Assembly: GCF_036203305.1 (NCBI RefSeq) | Contig: NZ_CP108131.1 | Span: forward strand, 3,782,001 to 3,846,000 | Source of the DNA: Streptomyces sp. NBC_00190 | GTDB taxonomy: Bacteria; Actinomycetota; Actinomycetes; Streptomycetales; Streptomycetaceae | Direction: 5' to 3' | Length of the DNA: 64,000 nt | Notes under the pieces: generated by a model | The model's input: only the letters and a program-made list of their open reading frames with translations | Told to the model about the DNA's origin: nothing | Database searches by the model: none | Part shown: positions 41,767 through 51,589 of the stretch, piece by piece | How positions within the stretch are numbered: position 1 is the first letter of the stretch | Layout of the letters: every line of letters begins with the position of its first letter | Position numbers and translations under genes: made by a program

Positions 41767-42552
41767 ATGCGCCACGAGCTGAAGATCGACGACCGCACGC
41801 TGTCCTACGTGGACTTCGGCGGCACCGGCCGCCCGCTGCTCGCCCTGCACGGCGGGATGTCCGAGGGCCTCGCCTTCGCCGGCCTGGCCGAGCACCTCGG
41901 CGACACCTGGCGGGTCATCGCCCCCGACCAGCGCGGCCACGGCGACTCCGACCGCGCCCCCGAGTACACCCGCGAGGGCTACGTCGGCGACGCCGTCGCC
42001 CTGCTCGACCACCTGGGCCTCGACGCCCCCGTAGCCCTCCTCGGCTACTCCCTCGGCGGGCTCAACGCCTACCACCTGGCCGCCGCCCACCCCGGCCGGA
42101 TCGCGGCCCTCATCGGCATCGACGCCGGCGTCGAGATCAACCCGAACACCGAGGGGGCCCTCTTCGGCTTCCTCCGCGGCATGCGGTACACCGCGCCCAC
42201 CCGCGAGGAACTCCTCGGCGCGGCCGGGCCCGTGGGCTCCCTGTTCGTCGCCCAGGCCCTGCGCCCGCTCCCCTCCGGCGAGGGCTGGCGGCTGCCGTTC
42301 CATCCGCAGGACATGCTCGACTCCATCGAGGCCTGCCGCGGCGACCACTGGAACGCCTGGCTCGCGAGCACCTGCCCGGCCGTACTGATCCACGGGACCC
42401 GCAGCCAGGGCCTCCCGCAGGGCACGGCCGACGCGATGGTCACACGGCGCCCCAAGACCTCGTACACCCCGCTGGACGGGGACCACTTCGTGCCCTTCAC
42501 CGACCCGCAGGGCGTCCACGAGGCCGTCGCGGCGTTCCTGTCGGCCCTCTGA
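41767..42552 (+). CDS. Alpha/beta-hydrolase
   Basis: 261 aa. Nucleophile elbow GYSLGG with Ser95; oxyanion loop LHGG (27-30); the catalytic His is in GDHFVPF (about 241). RGHGDSDRAPEYTREGYV (57-73) is nearly repeated in the hydrolase at 63.0 kb, so the two are paralogues. Likely an esterase or epoxide-hydrolase-like enzyme; the substrate is unknown and may be the TetR ligand. Ribosome site GGGGAGAGCAACGCC. Confidence 0.85.
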   Translation: MRHELKIDDRTLSYVDFGGTGRPLLALHGGMSEGLAFAGLAEHLGDTWRVIAPDQRGHGDSDRAPEYTREGYVGDAVALLDHLGLDAPVALLGYSLGGLNAYHLAAAHPGRIAALIGIDAGVEINPNTEGALFGFLRGMRYTAPTREELLGAAGPVGSLFVAQALRPLPSGEGWRLPFHPQDMLDSIEACRGDHWNAWLASTCPAVLIHGTRSQGLPQGTADAMVTRRPKTSYTPLDGDHFVPFTDPQGVHEAVAAFLSAL

Positions 42553-42604
42553 CCGCCCGTCCGACCGCTCCGGTACGGGGGTGCGGAGCGGCGGAGCGGG
42601 AAAG

Positions 42605-42644
42605 CCGGAGGGGCGGCGGGCCGACGGGCCCACCGCCCCTCCGG
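42605..42644. terminator. Bidirectional terminator between hydrolase and 5'-nucleotidase genes
   Basis: CCGGAGGGGCGG and CCGCCCCTCCGG form a 12-bp perfect stem between the two convergent genes. Confidence 0.75.
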
Positions 42645-42662
42645 GCGTGCTGTACGCGGGTG

Positions 42663-44477
42663 TTACTTGACGACCGTGATCCGGCCCGGCGCCGGCGGGG
42701 CGATCGGGCTCGTCGCCGTCGACTTCGCCAGGAAGGCGTTGAAGCACTCCAGGTCGGGCGCGCCGACCAGCTTGTTCTTGTGCTCCTTCAGGACGGTGAA
42801 GCCGTCACCGCCGCCCGCGAGGAACTCGTTCATCGCGACCCGGTAGGTCTTGGCGGGGTCGATCGCCGCGCCGTTCAGCTTCACCGAGTCCACGACGATG
42901 CGGTCCGTACCCGTCTTCGTCATGTCCAGGGTGTAGGTGAAGCCCTTCGACACCTGCAGGATCTTCGGGTTCGGACCGTTGACCGGCCCGCTGACCTGCT
43001 GCTGGAGCGCGGTGATCAGCTGCGTGCCGGTCAGGTCCACGATGTTCATCAGGTTGTTGAACGGCTGGACCGTGTAGGACTCGCCGTACGTCACGACACC
43101 GTCGCCCTCGGCCCCCGAGGCCTTGTACGCGAGGTCGGCACGGATGCCGCCCGGGTTCATGATGGCCAGCTGCGCGCCGCCCTTGTCGGCCGGAGCCAGC
43201 GCTTCGAGCTGCGCGTCGGCGATCAGGTCGCCCAGCGGCTTCTCGTACGCCTCCGAGCCGCGGCCCGGGATGTCCGCGGAGATGAAGCCCTGCGGGCGGT
43301 TGGCGACGGGCGCCGCCAGCGCGCTCCAGCGCTGGATCAGCTCGGTCATGTCCGCGGCCTTGGGCTGGTCCCGGGTGACGACCTTGTTGACCGGCTTGGG
43401 CGCGCTGACCGGCGTACGGACGATGTCCTTGGTCTGCCGGTCGTAGGTGAGGGCGGTGTCCGTGAACAGCCGGCCGTAGGAGGCGGCCGAGGTCACCATG
43501 CGCGGGTTGCCCGCCGGGTCGGGGATGTTGCAGGCGTACGCCTGGTGCGTGTGGCCGGTCACCAGGGCGTCGACCTTCGGGTCCACGTTCTTGGCGATGT
43601 CCACGATCGCGCCCGAGATGCCGGCGCCGGCGCCCGGGGCGTCGCAGTCGTAGTTGTAGGCGCCGCTCGCGGGCAGACCGCCCTCGTGGATCAGCGCGAC
43701 GATCGACTTCACGCCCTGCTTGTTCAGCTCGGCGGCGTACTTGTTGATCGTCTCGACCTCGTCGCCGAACTTGAGGCCCTTGACGCCCTCGGCGGTCACG
43801 ACGTCCGGAGTGCCCTCAAGGGTGACGCCGATGAAGCCGATCTTCACGTCCCCCTTCTTCCAGATGAAGGTGGGGTTCATCAGCGGACGCTTGGTCTTCT
43901 CGTCCGTGACGTTCGCGGCGAGGTACTTGAACTCGGAGCCCGTGAACTCCTTGCCCATCTCGAAGCAGCCCTCGACCGGGTGACAGCCGCCGTACGCCAT
44001 GCGGCGCAGCTCGGTCTTGCCCTCGTCGAACTCGTGGTTACCGACGCTGGTGACGTCCAGCTTCAGCTTGTTCAGCGCCTCGACGGTGGGTTCGTCGTGG
44101 AAGAGACCGGACAGCATCGGGCTGCCGCCGATCATGTCACCGGCCGCTGCGGTGACGGAGTATTCGTGGCCCTTGCGGGCTTCGCGCAGGCTGGTCGCGA
44201 GGTACTCGACCCCGCCCGCGGGTATGGCCTTGGTGGTGCCGTCGGCCTGACGTTCGGTCACATTGCCGGAGGAGCCCTGCGGGGGCTCGAGCGTGCCGTG
44301 GAAGTCGTTGAACGACAGCAGCTGCACGTCGACGGTCCGGCTCTTGGCGGCACCGCCACCACTCGCGGCTCCGGCCGGCAGTGCGGCGGCGACCATCGCC
44401 CCGGCCCCGGCCGTGACGGCGAGGGCGGTGAGGGTCAACCGGCGGGCGCGGAGGTGCCGTTGTGGCGTCGCTGACAT
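42663..44477 (-). CDS. Secreted bifunctional metallophosphoesterase/5'-nucleotidase
   Basis: 604 aa with a signal peptide (about 1-38, AGAA). The metallophosphatase domain carries LSFNDFHG, GDMIGG, VGNHEFDEG and GHTHQAY metal motifs. The C-terminal 5'-nucleotidase domain (about 355-590) binds the nucleoside (NPGGIRADL, AGGGDGFTVL). Releases phosphate and nucleoside from extracellular nucleotides. ATG behind AAAGGGGAATAA. I did not find a convincing PHO box upstream, so phosphate control is not shown here. The gene contents of this block (phosphate uptake) nevertheless suit it. Confidence 0.9.
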   Translation of the reverse strand: MSATPQRHLRARRLTLTALAVTAGAGAMVAAALPAGAASGGGAAKSRTVDVQLLSFNDFHGTLEPPQGSSGNVTERQADGTTKAIPAGGVEYLATSLREARKGHEYSVTAAAGDMIGGSPMLSGLFHDEPTVEALNKLKLDVTSVGNHEFDEGKTELRRMAYGGCHPVEGCFEMGKEFTGSEFKYLAANVTDEKTKRPLMNPTFIWKKGDVKIGFIGVTLEGTPDVVTAEGVKGLKFGDEVETINKYAAELNKQGVKSIVALIHEGGLPASGAYNYDCDAPGAGAGISGAIVDIAKNVDPKVDALVTGHTHQAYACNIPDPAGNPRMVTSAASYGRLFTDTALTYDRQTKDIVRTPVSAPKPVNKVVTRDQPKAADMTELIQRWSALAAPVANRPQGFISADIPGRGSEAYEKPLGDLIADAQLEALAPADKGGAQLAIMNPGGIRADLAYKASGAEGDGVVTYGESYTVQPFNNLMNIVDLTGTQLITALQQQVSGPVNGPNPKILQVSKGFTYTLDMTKTGTDRIVVDSVKLNGAAIDPAKTYRVAMNEFLAGGGDGFTVLKEHKNKLVGAPDLECFNAFLAKSTATSPIAPPAPGRITVVK

Positions 44478-44646
44478 TTATTCCCCTTTGCGGACAGCGA
44501 GACAAACTTGGGAGGTCCGCCGCAGCCTATTGTCAACGCGCGTAGCACGACAGGGGGTAGCCGGTATCGAGCTGGTTACGCGCAGAAGACGGATCGCCGC
44601 TGGGGCGCACTCCGCCATGCACCCCCGGCGGTCGTAGGCTCGGGGT

Positions 44647-45579
44647 ATGACTGACGCAGCAGCAGCGGCCCTGGAGCCGGGACGGCAGATCGAGACCCTC
44701 GACGAGCTGACGGAAGAACAGGCAGAAGCCGTGCTCGCCCTGATCGAGGACGCGGCGCGTACCGACGGGACCACGGCCGTGTCCGAGCAGGGGCGGCTCC
44801 AGCTGCGCGGAGGGCCGCGCGAGGGCATCCGGCACTTCCTGCTCACCGAGAGCGGCCGGCTCGCCGGATACGGGCAACTGGAGGACACCGACCCGGTGGA
44901 GGCCCCGGCCGCCGAGCTCGTCATCCACCCGGCGCTGCGCGGGCGGGGCCACGGACGGGCGCTCGGCACGGCCCTGCTGGCCGCCTCCGGCAAGCGGATC
45001 CGGGTGTGGGCCCACGGCGGCAAGTCGGCCGCCCGGCACCTGGCCCAGGTGCTCGGCCTGACCCTCTTCCGCGAGCTGCGCCAGCTGCGCCGGCCGCTCG
45101 GCCCGGACGCGGGCCCGCTGCCGGAGCCGGTGTTCCCGGCGGGTGTCACCGTACGGACCTTCGTGCCCGGCACCGACGACGCGGCCTGGCTCGCGGCGAA
45201 CGCGGCCGCCTTCGCCCACCACCCCGAGCAGGGCGCGCTGACCCAGCGGGACCTGGGCGACCGGATCGCCCAGCCGTGGTTCGACGCCAAGGGCTTCTTC
45301 CTCGCCGAGCGCGAGGGAGAGCTGGTCGGCTTCCACTGGACGAAGATCCACACGGCCGAGCAGCTGGGCGAGGTCTACGTGGTCGGCGTACGCCCCGGCG
45401 CCCAGGGCGGCGGCCTCGGCAAGGCCCTCACGGCGATCGGCCTGCGCCACCTCGCCGCGGCGGGCCTGCCGACGGCGATGCTGTATGTGGACGCTGACAA
45501 CCCGGCGGCCCTCGCCGTCTACGAGGGCCTCGGCTTCACCACCCACGAGGTCGACCTGATGTACCGCACGGAGAGCTGA
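44647..45579 (+). CDS. mshD: Mycothiol synthase (two GNAT domains)
   Basis: 310 aa. Acetylates the Cys amino group of Cys-GlcN-Ins using acetyl-CoA, the last step of mycothiol synthesis. The C-terminal active domain has [14 protein letters not shown] (about 249-262) and the terminal YEGLGF motif. The N-terminal domain ([10 protein letters not shown]) also looks CoA-binding. TAGGCT 6 nt before the ATG suggests a leaderless transcript. mshA is 29 kb away; mshB/mshC are not in this window. Confidence 0.93.
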   Translation: MTDAAAAALEPGRQIETLDELTEEQAEAVLALIEDAARTDGTTAVSEQGRLQLRGGPREGIRHFLLTESGRLAGYGQLEDTDPVEAPAAELVIHPALRGRGHGRALGTALLAASGKRIRVWAHGGKSAARHLAQVLGLTLFRELRQLRRPLGPDAGPLPEPVFPAGVTVRTFVPGTDDAAWLAANAAAFAHHPEQGALTQRDLGDRIAQPWFDAKGFFLAEREGELVGFHWTKIHTAEQLGEVYVVGVRPGAQGGGLGKALTAIGLRHLAAAGLPTAMLYVDADNPAALAVYEGLGFTTHEVDLMYRTES

Positions 45580-45874
45580 GCGGTGCCGCGGCGCCGGATC
45601 CGGCCCCGCCCGGGCCCGTCCCCGCAGGTCCCCCGGAGCCCGGGGGAGGGTCCGGGGGCGGCGCCCGCGGCGACAGCGCCGCACCGGCACACGCTCCGGC
45701 ACGCCCCACGCCCGCCAGGACGCAGTCGTGCACCCCGGCAGACCCGGGAAGCCACACGCCATTAACCGGGCATTCAGACGCGCTTGCGACCCTCCCCGCA
45801 TGTACCCCCGACTCCGACTGACGGCCGACACTTCCGACGCGCCTGTCCTCCCGCTTGCGCGGAAGAATGGAGTC

Positions 45875-48154
45875 ATGAGCCACAAGTCCAGCGCAGGCCC
45901 CACCGAGGTCCCCGCCCAGCACCCGTCTCACACGTCCGGCGCCACAGGCAACACGGCCGCAGGCAACACGGCCGTCACCGGCGCACACGCGCGGATAGGC
46001 TCCATCTCCGCGCACCGCCCGCACGTCGATCTCGAGCCCGATCTCGACGCCGACCTGGACGCCTACGACGACAAGGACGGCGGCGAGCTCCCGCCCGGCC
46101 GCTTCCTGGACCGCGAGCGCAGCTGGCTGGCCTTCAACGAGCGGGTGCTGGAACTCGCCGAGGATCCGACGACCCCGCTCCTGGAGCGCGCCAACTTCCT
46201 GGCGATCTTCGCGAGCAACCTCGACGAGTTCTTCATGGTCCGCGTGGCAGGCCTCAAACGGCGCATCGCGACCGGCGTCGCCACCCGTTCGGCCTCCGGC
46301 CTGCAGCCCCGCGAGGTGCTGGACCTCATCTGGACCCGCTCGCGCGAGCTCATGGCCCGCCACGCCGCCTGCTTCCAGCAGGACATCTCCCCGGCGCTGG
46401 CCGAGGAGGGCGTCCACCTCATCCGCTGGCCGGACCTCACCGAGAAGGAGCAGGCCCGCCTCTTCACGCTGTTCCGCAACCAGATCTTCCCGGTGCTGAC
46501 CCCGCTGGCCGTGGACCCCGCGCACCCGTTCCCGTACATCTCCGGCCTCTCCCTGAACCTGGCCGTGGTCGTGCGCAACCCGGTCAGCGGCCACCGCCAC
46601 TTCGCCCGCGTCAAGGTCCCGCCGCTCCTCTCCCGCTTCCTGGAGGCCTCCCCGCACCGGTACGTCCCGCTGGAGGACGTCATCGCCGCGCACCTGGAGG
46701 AGCTGTTCCCCGGCATGGAGGTGCTCGCGCACCACATGTTCCGGGTGACCCGCAACGAGGACCTGGAGGTCGAGGAGGACGACGCCGAGAACCTCCTCCA
46801 GGCCCTGGAGAAGGAGCTCATGCGGCGCCGCTTCGGCCCGCCCGTGCGCCTGGAAGTCGAGGAGTCCATCGACCCGGGCGTACTGGACCTCCTGGTGCAG
46901 GAGCTGAAGGTCAACGCCTCCGAGGTGTACCCGCTGCCCGGCCCGCTGGACCTGACGGCGCTCTTCGGGATCGCCTCCCTGGACCGGCCCGAGCTGAAGT
47001 ACCCCAAGTTCATCGCCGGCACCCACCGGGACCTGGCCGAGGTCGAGTCCGCGTCCGCGCCGGACATCTTCGCCGCGCTGCGCGAGCGGGACGTGCTGCT
47101 GCACCACCCGTACGACTCCTTCTCCACGTCGGTGCAGGCCTTCCTGGAGCAGGCCGCGGCCGACCCGGACGTCCTCGCGATCAAGCAGACGCTGTACCGG
47201 ACCTCCGGCGACTCCCCGATCGTGGACGCCCTGATCGACGCCGCCGATTCCGGCAAGCAGGTCCTCGTACTGGTCGAGATCAAGGCCCGCTTCGACGAGC
47301 AGGCCAACATCAAATGGGCCCGCAAGCTGGAGGAGTCCGGCTGCCACGTCGTCTACGGCCTGGTGGGCCTCAAAACCCACTGCAAGCTGTCGCTCGTGGT
47401 CCGCCAGGAGGGCGACACGCTGCGCCGCTACTCGCACGTGGGCACCGGCAACTACCACCCCAAGACCGCCCGGCTCTACGAGGACCTCGGCCTGCTCACC
47501 GCCGACCCGCAGGTCGGCGCGGACCTCTCCGACCTGTTCAACCGGCTGTCCGGCTACTCGCGCCGCGAGACCTACCGCCGGCTGATGGTGGCGCCGCGCT
47601 CGCTGCGCGACGGGCTGATAGCCCGGATCGACAAGGAGACCGCCCACTACCAGGCCGGCCGCCCCGCCTACGTGCGCCTGAAGATGAACTCGATCGTCGA
47701 CGAGGCCCTCATCGACTCGCTGTACCGGGCCTCGCAGGCGGGCGTCCCGGTCGACATCTGGGTCCGCGGCATCTGCGCGGTGCGCCCCGGAGTCCCCGGG
47801 CTCTCGGAGAACATCCGGGTCCGCTCGATCCTCGGCCGCTTCCTGGAGCACTCCCGGGTCTTCGCCTTCGGCAACGGCGGCGAGCCCGAGGTGTGGATCG
47901 GCAGCGCCGACATGATGCACCGCAACCTCGACCGTCGTATCGAGGCACTGGTCAGGGTCGCCGACCCGGCCCACCGCGCGGCCCTGGACCGGATGCTGGA
48001 AACCGGGATGTCCGACGCCACCTCCTCCTGGCACCTGGGCCCGGACGGCGAGTGGACCCGGCACAGCACGGACGCGGAAGGCCAGCCGCTGCGGCACGTA
48101 CAGGAGATGCTCATAGACGCCCGGAGGCGCCGGCGTGGCTCAGCCAAACCATGA
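45875..48154 (+). CDS. ppk: Polyphosphate kinase 1
   Basis: 759 aa from ATG at 45875 (GGAAG site); the first 75 residues are disordered. Reversibly makes polyphosphate from ATP. Autophosphorylated His521 in [12 protein letters not shown] and the second essential His682 in MMHRNLDRR are intact. The N domain begins [16 protein letters not shown]. The longer upstream frame has low-quality composition. Neighbours: a CHAD gene overlapping its end by 20 nt and pstS downstream. In Streptomyces ppk is PhoP-dependent, but no clean PHO box is visible here. Confidence 0.95.
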   Translation: MSHKSSAGPTEVPAQHPSHTSGATGNTAAGNTAVTGAHARIGSISAHRPHVDLEPDLDADLDAYDDKDGGELPPGRFLDRERSWLAFNERVLELAEDPTTPLLERANFLAIFASNLDEFFMVRVAGLKRRIATGVATRSASGLQPREVLDLIWTRSRELMARHAACFQQDISPALAEEGVHLIRWPDLTEKEQARLFTLFRNQIFPVLTPLAVDPAHPFPYISGLSLNLAVVVRNPVSGHRHFARVKVPPLLSRFLEASPHRYVPLEDVIAAHLEELFPGMEVLAHHMFRVTRNEDLEVEEDDAENLLQALEKELMRRRFGPPVRLEVEESIDPGVLDLLVQELKVNASEVYPLPGPLDLTALFGIASLDRPELKYPKFIAGTHRDLAEVESASAPDIFAALRERDVLLHHPYDSFSTSVQAFLEQAAADPDVLAIKQTLYRTSGDSPIVDALIDAADSGKQVLVLVEIKARFDEQANIKWARKLEESGCHVVYGLVGLKTHCKLSLVVRQEGDTLRRYSHVGTGNYHPKTARLYEDLGLLTADPQVGADLSDLFNRLSGYSRRETYRRLMVAPRSLRDGLIARIDKETAHYQAGRPAYVRLKMNSIVDEALIDSLYRASQAGVPVDIWVRGICAVRPGVPGLSENIRVRSILGRFLEHSRVFAFGNGGEPEVWIGSADMMHRNLDRRIEALVRVADPAHRAALDRMLETGMSDATSSWHLGPDGEWTRHSTDAEGQPLRHVQEMLIDARRRRRGSAKP

Positions 48155-49082
48155 ATCGACGGCATGCGCGGGTGACGTGCTCGGCGCGTACCTGCGCGCC
48201 CAGGCCACCGCTTTCCTCCGCGGGCTGCGCCTGCACGAGGAAAGCGGGGCGGATGCCGCGGAGGGCAGTGATGCGGCGCGCAGCCTGCGGGGGGCTGCGC
48301 GCCGGATCAGCGGATCCCTGGCCACCTTCCGGGTGGTGACCGAGTCCTCCTGGGCGGACGGACTGCGCACCGAGCTGGTGTGGCTGTCCTCGACCCTGGC
48401 CGACGAGCACGCGTACGCCGCCCGGCTGGACCGGCTGATGGACGCGCTGCACCGGCTGTCGGGGAGCTCCGAGGTCCCGGCGCCGCGCGGCTCGGCCGGC
48501 GCGCTTACGGTGGGCTCGGCACGGGCGGGCGCGCTGCTGGAGCGCCAGCTGACCCTGGCCCGGACCCGCTCCCACTCGGCCACGCTCCAGGCACTCGGTT
48601 CCGCCCGCTTCCACGCGGTGGCGGACGCGGTCGCGGTACTCGCCTCCGAGGTCCCGTTGAACGTGGTCGCGGCCCGGGGGCGGGTGGACGACGTCCTGGT
48701 CCCCCTCGCGGCAGTGGCCGAAACCCGCCTGTCGGCCGCGGTCACGACATTGCCGCCGGCCGAGGACACGCACCCGTACAACGCGGACCACGACGGCCGC
48801 TGGCACGAGGTACGCCGCCTCCTGCGGGTCCACCGTTACGCCCGGGAAGCCCTGGGCGAGGACGTGACGCGGGCCGCGGCGGCGGGCGAGGCCCTGGACC
48901 GCCACCGCGACGCGGCCGAGGCGGCGGCCGCCTCGGCGACCGCGGCGCGCACCCCCCGCATCGCCCCGGCCACGGCGTACGCCCTGGGCGTCCTGCACGC
49001 GGACCAGCGCCACGAGGCCGGGGCCGCGCGCTTCGATTTCCGGCAGATCTGGCTCCCTGAGCCCGCGGTCACGCCGAGATAA
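48135..49082 (+). CDS. CHAD domain protein
   Basis: 315 aa, GTG start 20 nt inside ppk, so translation is coupled. CHAD is an all-helical domain with conserved basic residues and binds inorganic polyphosphate. Helical Arg/His-rich segments such as VKRLRKALR-type are represented here by [11 protein letters not shown] near 235. The tight link to ppk supports polyphosphate binding, targeting polymer made by its neighbour. In S. coelicolor I recall a NUDIX gene after CHAD before pstS; none is present here. Confidence 0.85.
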   Translation: MAQPNHESTACAGDVLGAYLRAQATAFLRGLRLHEESGADAAEGSDAARSLRGAARRISGSLATFRVVTESSWADGLRTELVWLSSTLADEHAYAARLDRLMDALHRLSGSSEVPAPRGSAGALTVGSARAGALLERQLTLARTRSHSATLQALGSARFHAVADAVAVLASEVPLNVVAARGRVDDVLVPLAAVAETRLSAAVTTLPPAEDTHPYNADHDGRWHEVRRLLRVHRYAREALGEDVTRAAAAGEALDRHRDAAEAAAASATAARTPRIAPATAYALGVLHADQRHEAGAARFDFRQIWLPEPAVTPR

Positions 49083-49148
49083 CGGCAGGGTAACGGATGA
49101 TGACGCCTGTGTATGGAGCCGCCGGAACGCACCGGGTCGTCCGCCACG

Positions 49149-49192
49149 GTTCACCATCCGTTCACTCTCCCCGGTCGGCCGCTTCACCTGTT
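49149..49192 (+). promoter_or_regulatory. PHO boxes upstream of pstS
   Basis: Four consecutive 11-nt units: GTTCACCATCC, GTTCACTCTCC, one degenerate unit, CTTCACCTGTT. This is the classic PhoP operator. It ends about 134 nt before the pstS GTG, and the -10-like CCTAAT follows closely (49196-49201). Confidence 0.9.
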
Positions 49193-49326
49193 CTGCCTAA
49201 TTTCAGTCGTGCACGGAGCGGGTCGCCGAACGGAACAGCGGCTCACCCGGGCAACCGACGCAGTCCTCTTCGCACGCCGCCCCGATCCAGAAAGCGGCCG
49301 GCGGCTTCTGGAAGGAACACCCGAAA

Positions 49327-50463
49327 GTGAAGCTTCAGCGCAAGAACATGCTTCGTGCCTCCGCCCTCGGTGCGCTTGTCGTGTCCGGCGCCCTGGTCCT
49401 CACGGCGTGCGGCTCGGACGACAACACCAAGACCGCCGACGGCACGACGAAGCCCTCCGCGGCCGCCGCGGGCGACATCAAGTGCGACGACGCCAAGGGC
49501 AAGCTCCTGGCGTCCGGCTCCTCCGCGCAGAAGAACGCGGTCGAGCTGTGGGTGAAGAACTACATGGCCGCCTGCTCCGGCGTCGAGGTGAACTACAAGT
49601 CCTCCTCCTCCGGTGAGGGCATCGTCGCTTTCAACCAGGGCACCGTCGGTTTCGCCGGCTCCGACTCGGCGCTGAAGCCGGAGCAGGTCGAGGAGTCGAA
49701 GAAGGTCTGCACCGGTGGCCAGGGCATCGACCTGCCGATGGTCGGCGGCCCCATCGCCCTCGGCTTCAACGTCGCCGGTGTGGACAAGCTGAACCTCGAC
49801 GCCGCCACGGTCGCCAACATCTTCAACGACAAGATCAAGAAGTGGGACGACGAGGCGATCAAGAAGCTGAACCCGGGCGTCACGCTTCCCTCCACCGCCA
49901 TCCAGGCGTTCCACCGCTCCGACGACTCGGGCACCACCGAGAACGTCACCAAGTACCTCAAGGCCGCCGCGCCCGACGCCTGGCCGCTCGAGCCCGCCAA
50001 GAAGTGGGCTGCCCAGGGTGGTCAGGCCGCCTCCGGCTCCGCCGGTGTCGCCGCCCAGGTCAAGCAGGTCGACGGTGCGATCGGCTACTTCGAGCTCTCC
50101 TTCGCCAGCTCGCAGGGCATCAAGACGGTCGACCTGAACACGGGCGCCTCCGCCCCGGTCAAGGCCACCGGTGAGAACGCCTCCAAGGCCATCGCCGCCG
50201 CCAAGATCGCCGGCACCGGCTCCGACCTGGCGCTGAAGCTCGACTACACCACCAAGGCCGAGGGTGCCTACCCGCTGGTCCTGGTGACGTACGAGGTCGT
50301 CTGCGACAAGGGCAACAAGGCCGAGACGCTCCCGACCGTCAAGTCCTTCCTGAACTACACCGCCTCGGACGCGGGCCAGAAGGTCCTCCTCGAGAACGGC
50401 TACGCGCCGATCCCGGCCGAGATCAACGCCAAGGTCCGCGAAGTCATCAAGTCGCTGGGCTAA
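49327..50463 (+). CDS. pstS: Phosphate-binding lipoprotein PstS
   Basis: 378 aa, GTG start (site GGAAGGAA). Lipobox LTAC with Cys28. Binds extracellular phosphate with high affinity and passes it to PstCA. Signature loops GSSAQKNAV, GSDSALKP, and SGTTENVTKYL (typical TGSGTTxxF region) bind phosphate. The 15-bp hairpin after the gene probably raises PstS relative to the membrane parts. Very abundant in Streptomyces medium under phosphate starvation. Confidence 0.95.
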   Translation: MKLQRKNMLRASALGALVVSGALVLTACGSDDNTKTADGTTKPSAAAAGDIKCDDAKGKLLASGSSAQKNAVELWVKNYMAACSGVEVNYKSSSSGEGIVAFNQGTVGFAGSDSALKPEQVEESKKVCTGGQGIDLPMVGGPIALGFNVAGVDKLNLDAATVANIFNDKIKKWDDEAIKKLNPGVTLPSTAIQAFHRSDDSGTTENVTKYLKAAAPDAWPLEPAKKWAAQGGQAASGSAGVAAQVKQVDGAIGYFELSFASSQGIKTVDLNTGASAPVKATGENASKAIAAAKIAGTGSDLALKLDYTTKAEGAYPLVLVTYEVVCDKGNKAETLPTVKSFLNYTASDAGQKVLLENGYAPIPAEINAKVREVIKSLG

Positions 50464-50470
50464 ATCCTGA

Positions 50471-50517
50471 CCCCGAGGTGTCGGCCCGCCCCCGTCCGGG
50501 CAGCCGACACCTCGGGG
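50471..50517 (+). terminator. Terminator/processing hairpin between pstS and pstC
   Basis: CCCCGAGGTGTCGGC and GCCGACACCTCGGGG form a 15-bp perfect stem. No run of U follows, so partial termination or mRNA stabilisation is likely. The rest of the 136-bp gap has a second G5/C5 hairpin. Confidence 0.75.
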
Positions 50518-50599
50518 GCCCTCCCCCACTTCACCCGGTGGGGGCGAATCCGGTGCATCGCCGCCAGGGGGCCTGCCCCCCACACAGACCGGAAAGACC

Positions 50600-51589
50600 A
50601 TGGCTTCCACCACACCCACCCAGACAGACGCGGCTCCGCCCGTCGCCAAGAGCGGAAGGTCCACCGGCCGCGCCGGTGACAAGATCTTCTCCGGGCTCTC
50701 CAAGGGATCCGGCATCCTGCTCCTGGTGATCATGGCGTCGATAGCCGCCTTCCTCACCTACCGCGCCTCGATCGCGCTGTCGAAGAACGAGGGGAACTTC
50801 CTCACCACCTTCGACTGGAACGCGTCGGCCAACCCGCCCGTCTTCGGCATCGCCGTCCTGCTCTTCGGCACCGTCGTCAGCTCGATCATCGCGATGGCCA
50901 TCGCGGTTCCGATCGCTGTCGGCATCGCCCTGTTCATCTCGCACTACGCGCCGCGCAAGCTGGCCGCGCCCCTCGCCTACGTGGTCGACCTGCTGGCCGC
51001 CGTGCCGTCGATCATCTACGGCATCTGGGGCGCCCTCTTCCTCGTCCCGCAGCTGAACGGCCTGAACCTCTGGCTCGACGAGTACCTGGGCTGGACGTAC
51101 GTCTTCGACAAGACCCAGGTCGGCGTCGCCCGCTCGCTCTTCACCGTCGGCATCCTGCTCGCGATCATGATCCTGCCGATCGTGACCAGCGTCAGCCGCG
51201 AGGTCTTCCTCCAGGTCCCGCGCATGAACGAGGAGGCCGCCCTGGCCCTCGGCGCGACCCGCTGGGAGGTCATCCGGATGTCGGTGCTGCCCTTCGGCCG
51301 CTCCGGTGTCATCTCCGCCTCGATGCTCGGCCTCGGCCGCGCACTCGGCGAGACCATGGCCGTCGCGACCGTCCTCTCCCCGAGCTTCCTGATCTCGTTC
51401 CACGTCCTGAACCCGGGCGGCGGCACCTTCGCGCAGAACATCGCCGCGAAGTTCGACGAGGCCAACGAGTTCGGCCGGGACGCGCTGATCGCCTCGGGTC
51501 TGGTCCTCTTCCTGCTCACCCTGCTGGTCAACGGTGCAGCTCGCCTGATCATCGCTCGCCGCAAGGACTTCTCGGGGGCGAACGCCTGA
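50600..51589 (+). CDS. pstC: Phosphate ABC transporter permease PstC
   Basis: 329 aa. Six membrane helices after a hydrophilic N-terminus of about 35 residues. The binding-protein-dependent inner membrane loop EAALALGATRWEVIRMSVLP (about 213-232) contacts PstB. Pairs with PstA. Its TGA overlaps the pstA ATG (TGATG). Confidence 0.95.
   Translation: MASTTPTQTDAAPPVAKSGRSTGRAGDKIFSGLSKGSGILLLVIMASIAAFLTYRASIALSKNEGNFLTTFDWNASANPPVFGIAVLLFGTVVSSIIAMAIAVPIAVGIALFISHYAPRKLAAPLAYVVDLLAAVPSIIYGIWGALFLVPQLNGLNLWLDEYLGWTYVFDKTQVGVARSLFTVGILLAIMILPIVTSVSREVFLQVPRMNEEAALALGATRWEVIRMSVLPFGRSGVISASMLGLGRALGETMAVATVLSPSFLISFHVLNPGGGTFAQNIAAKFDEANEFGRDALIASGLVLFLLTLLVNGAARLIIARRKDFSGANA

Noticed and set aside
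45580..45874. Upstream extension of ppk to 45728
   Set aside because: The extra 49 residues are basic and Pro-rich with no family match. The later ATG has a GGAAG site and gives a conventional polyphosphate kinase N-terminus.
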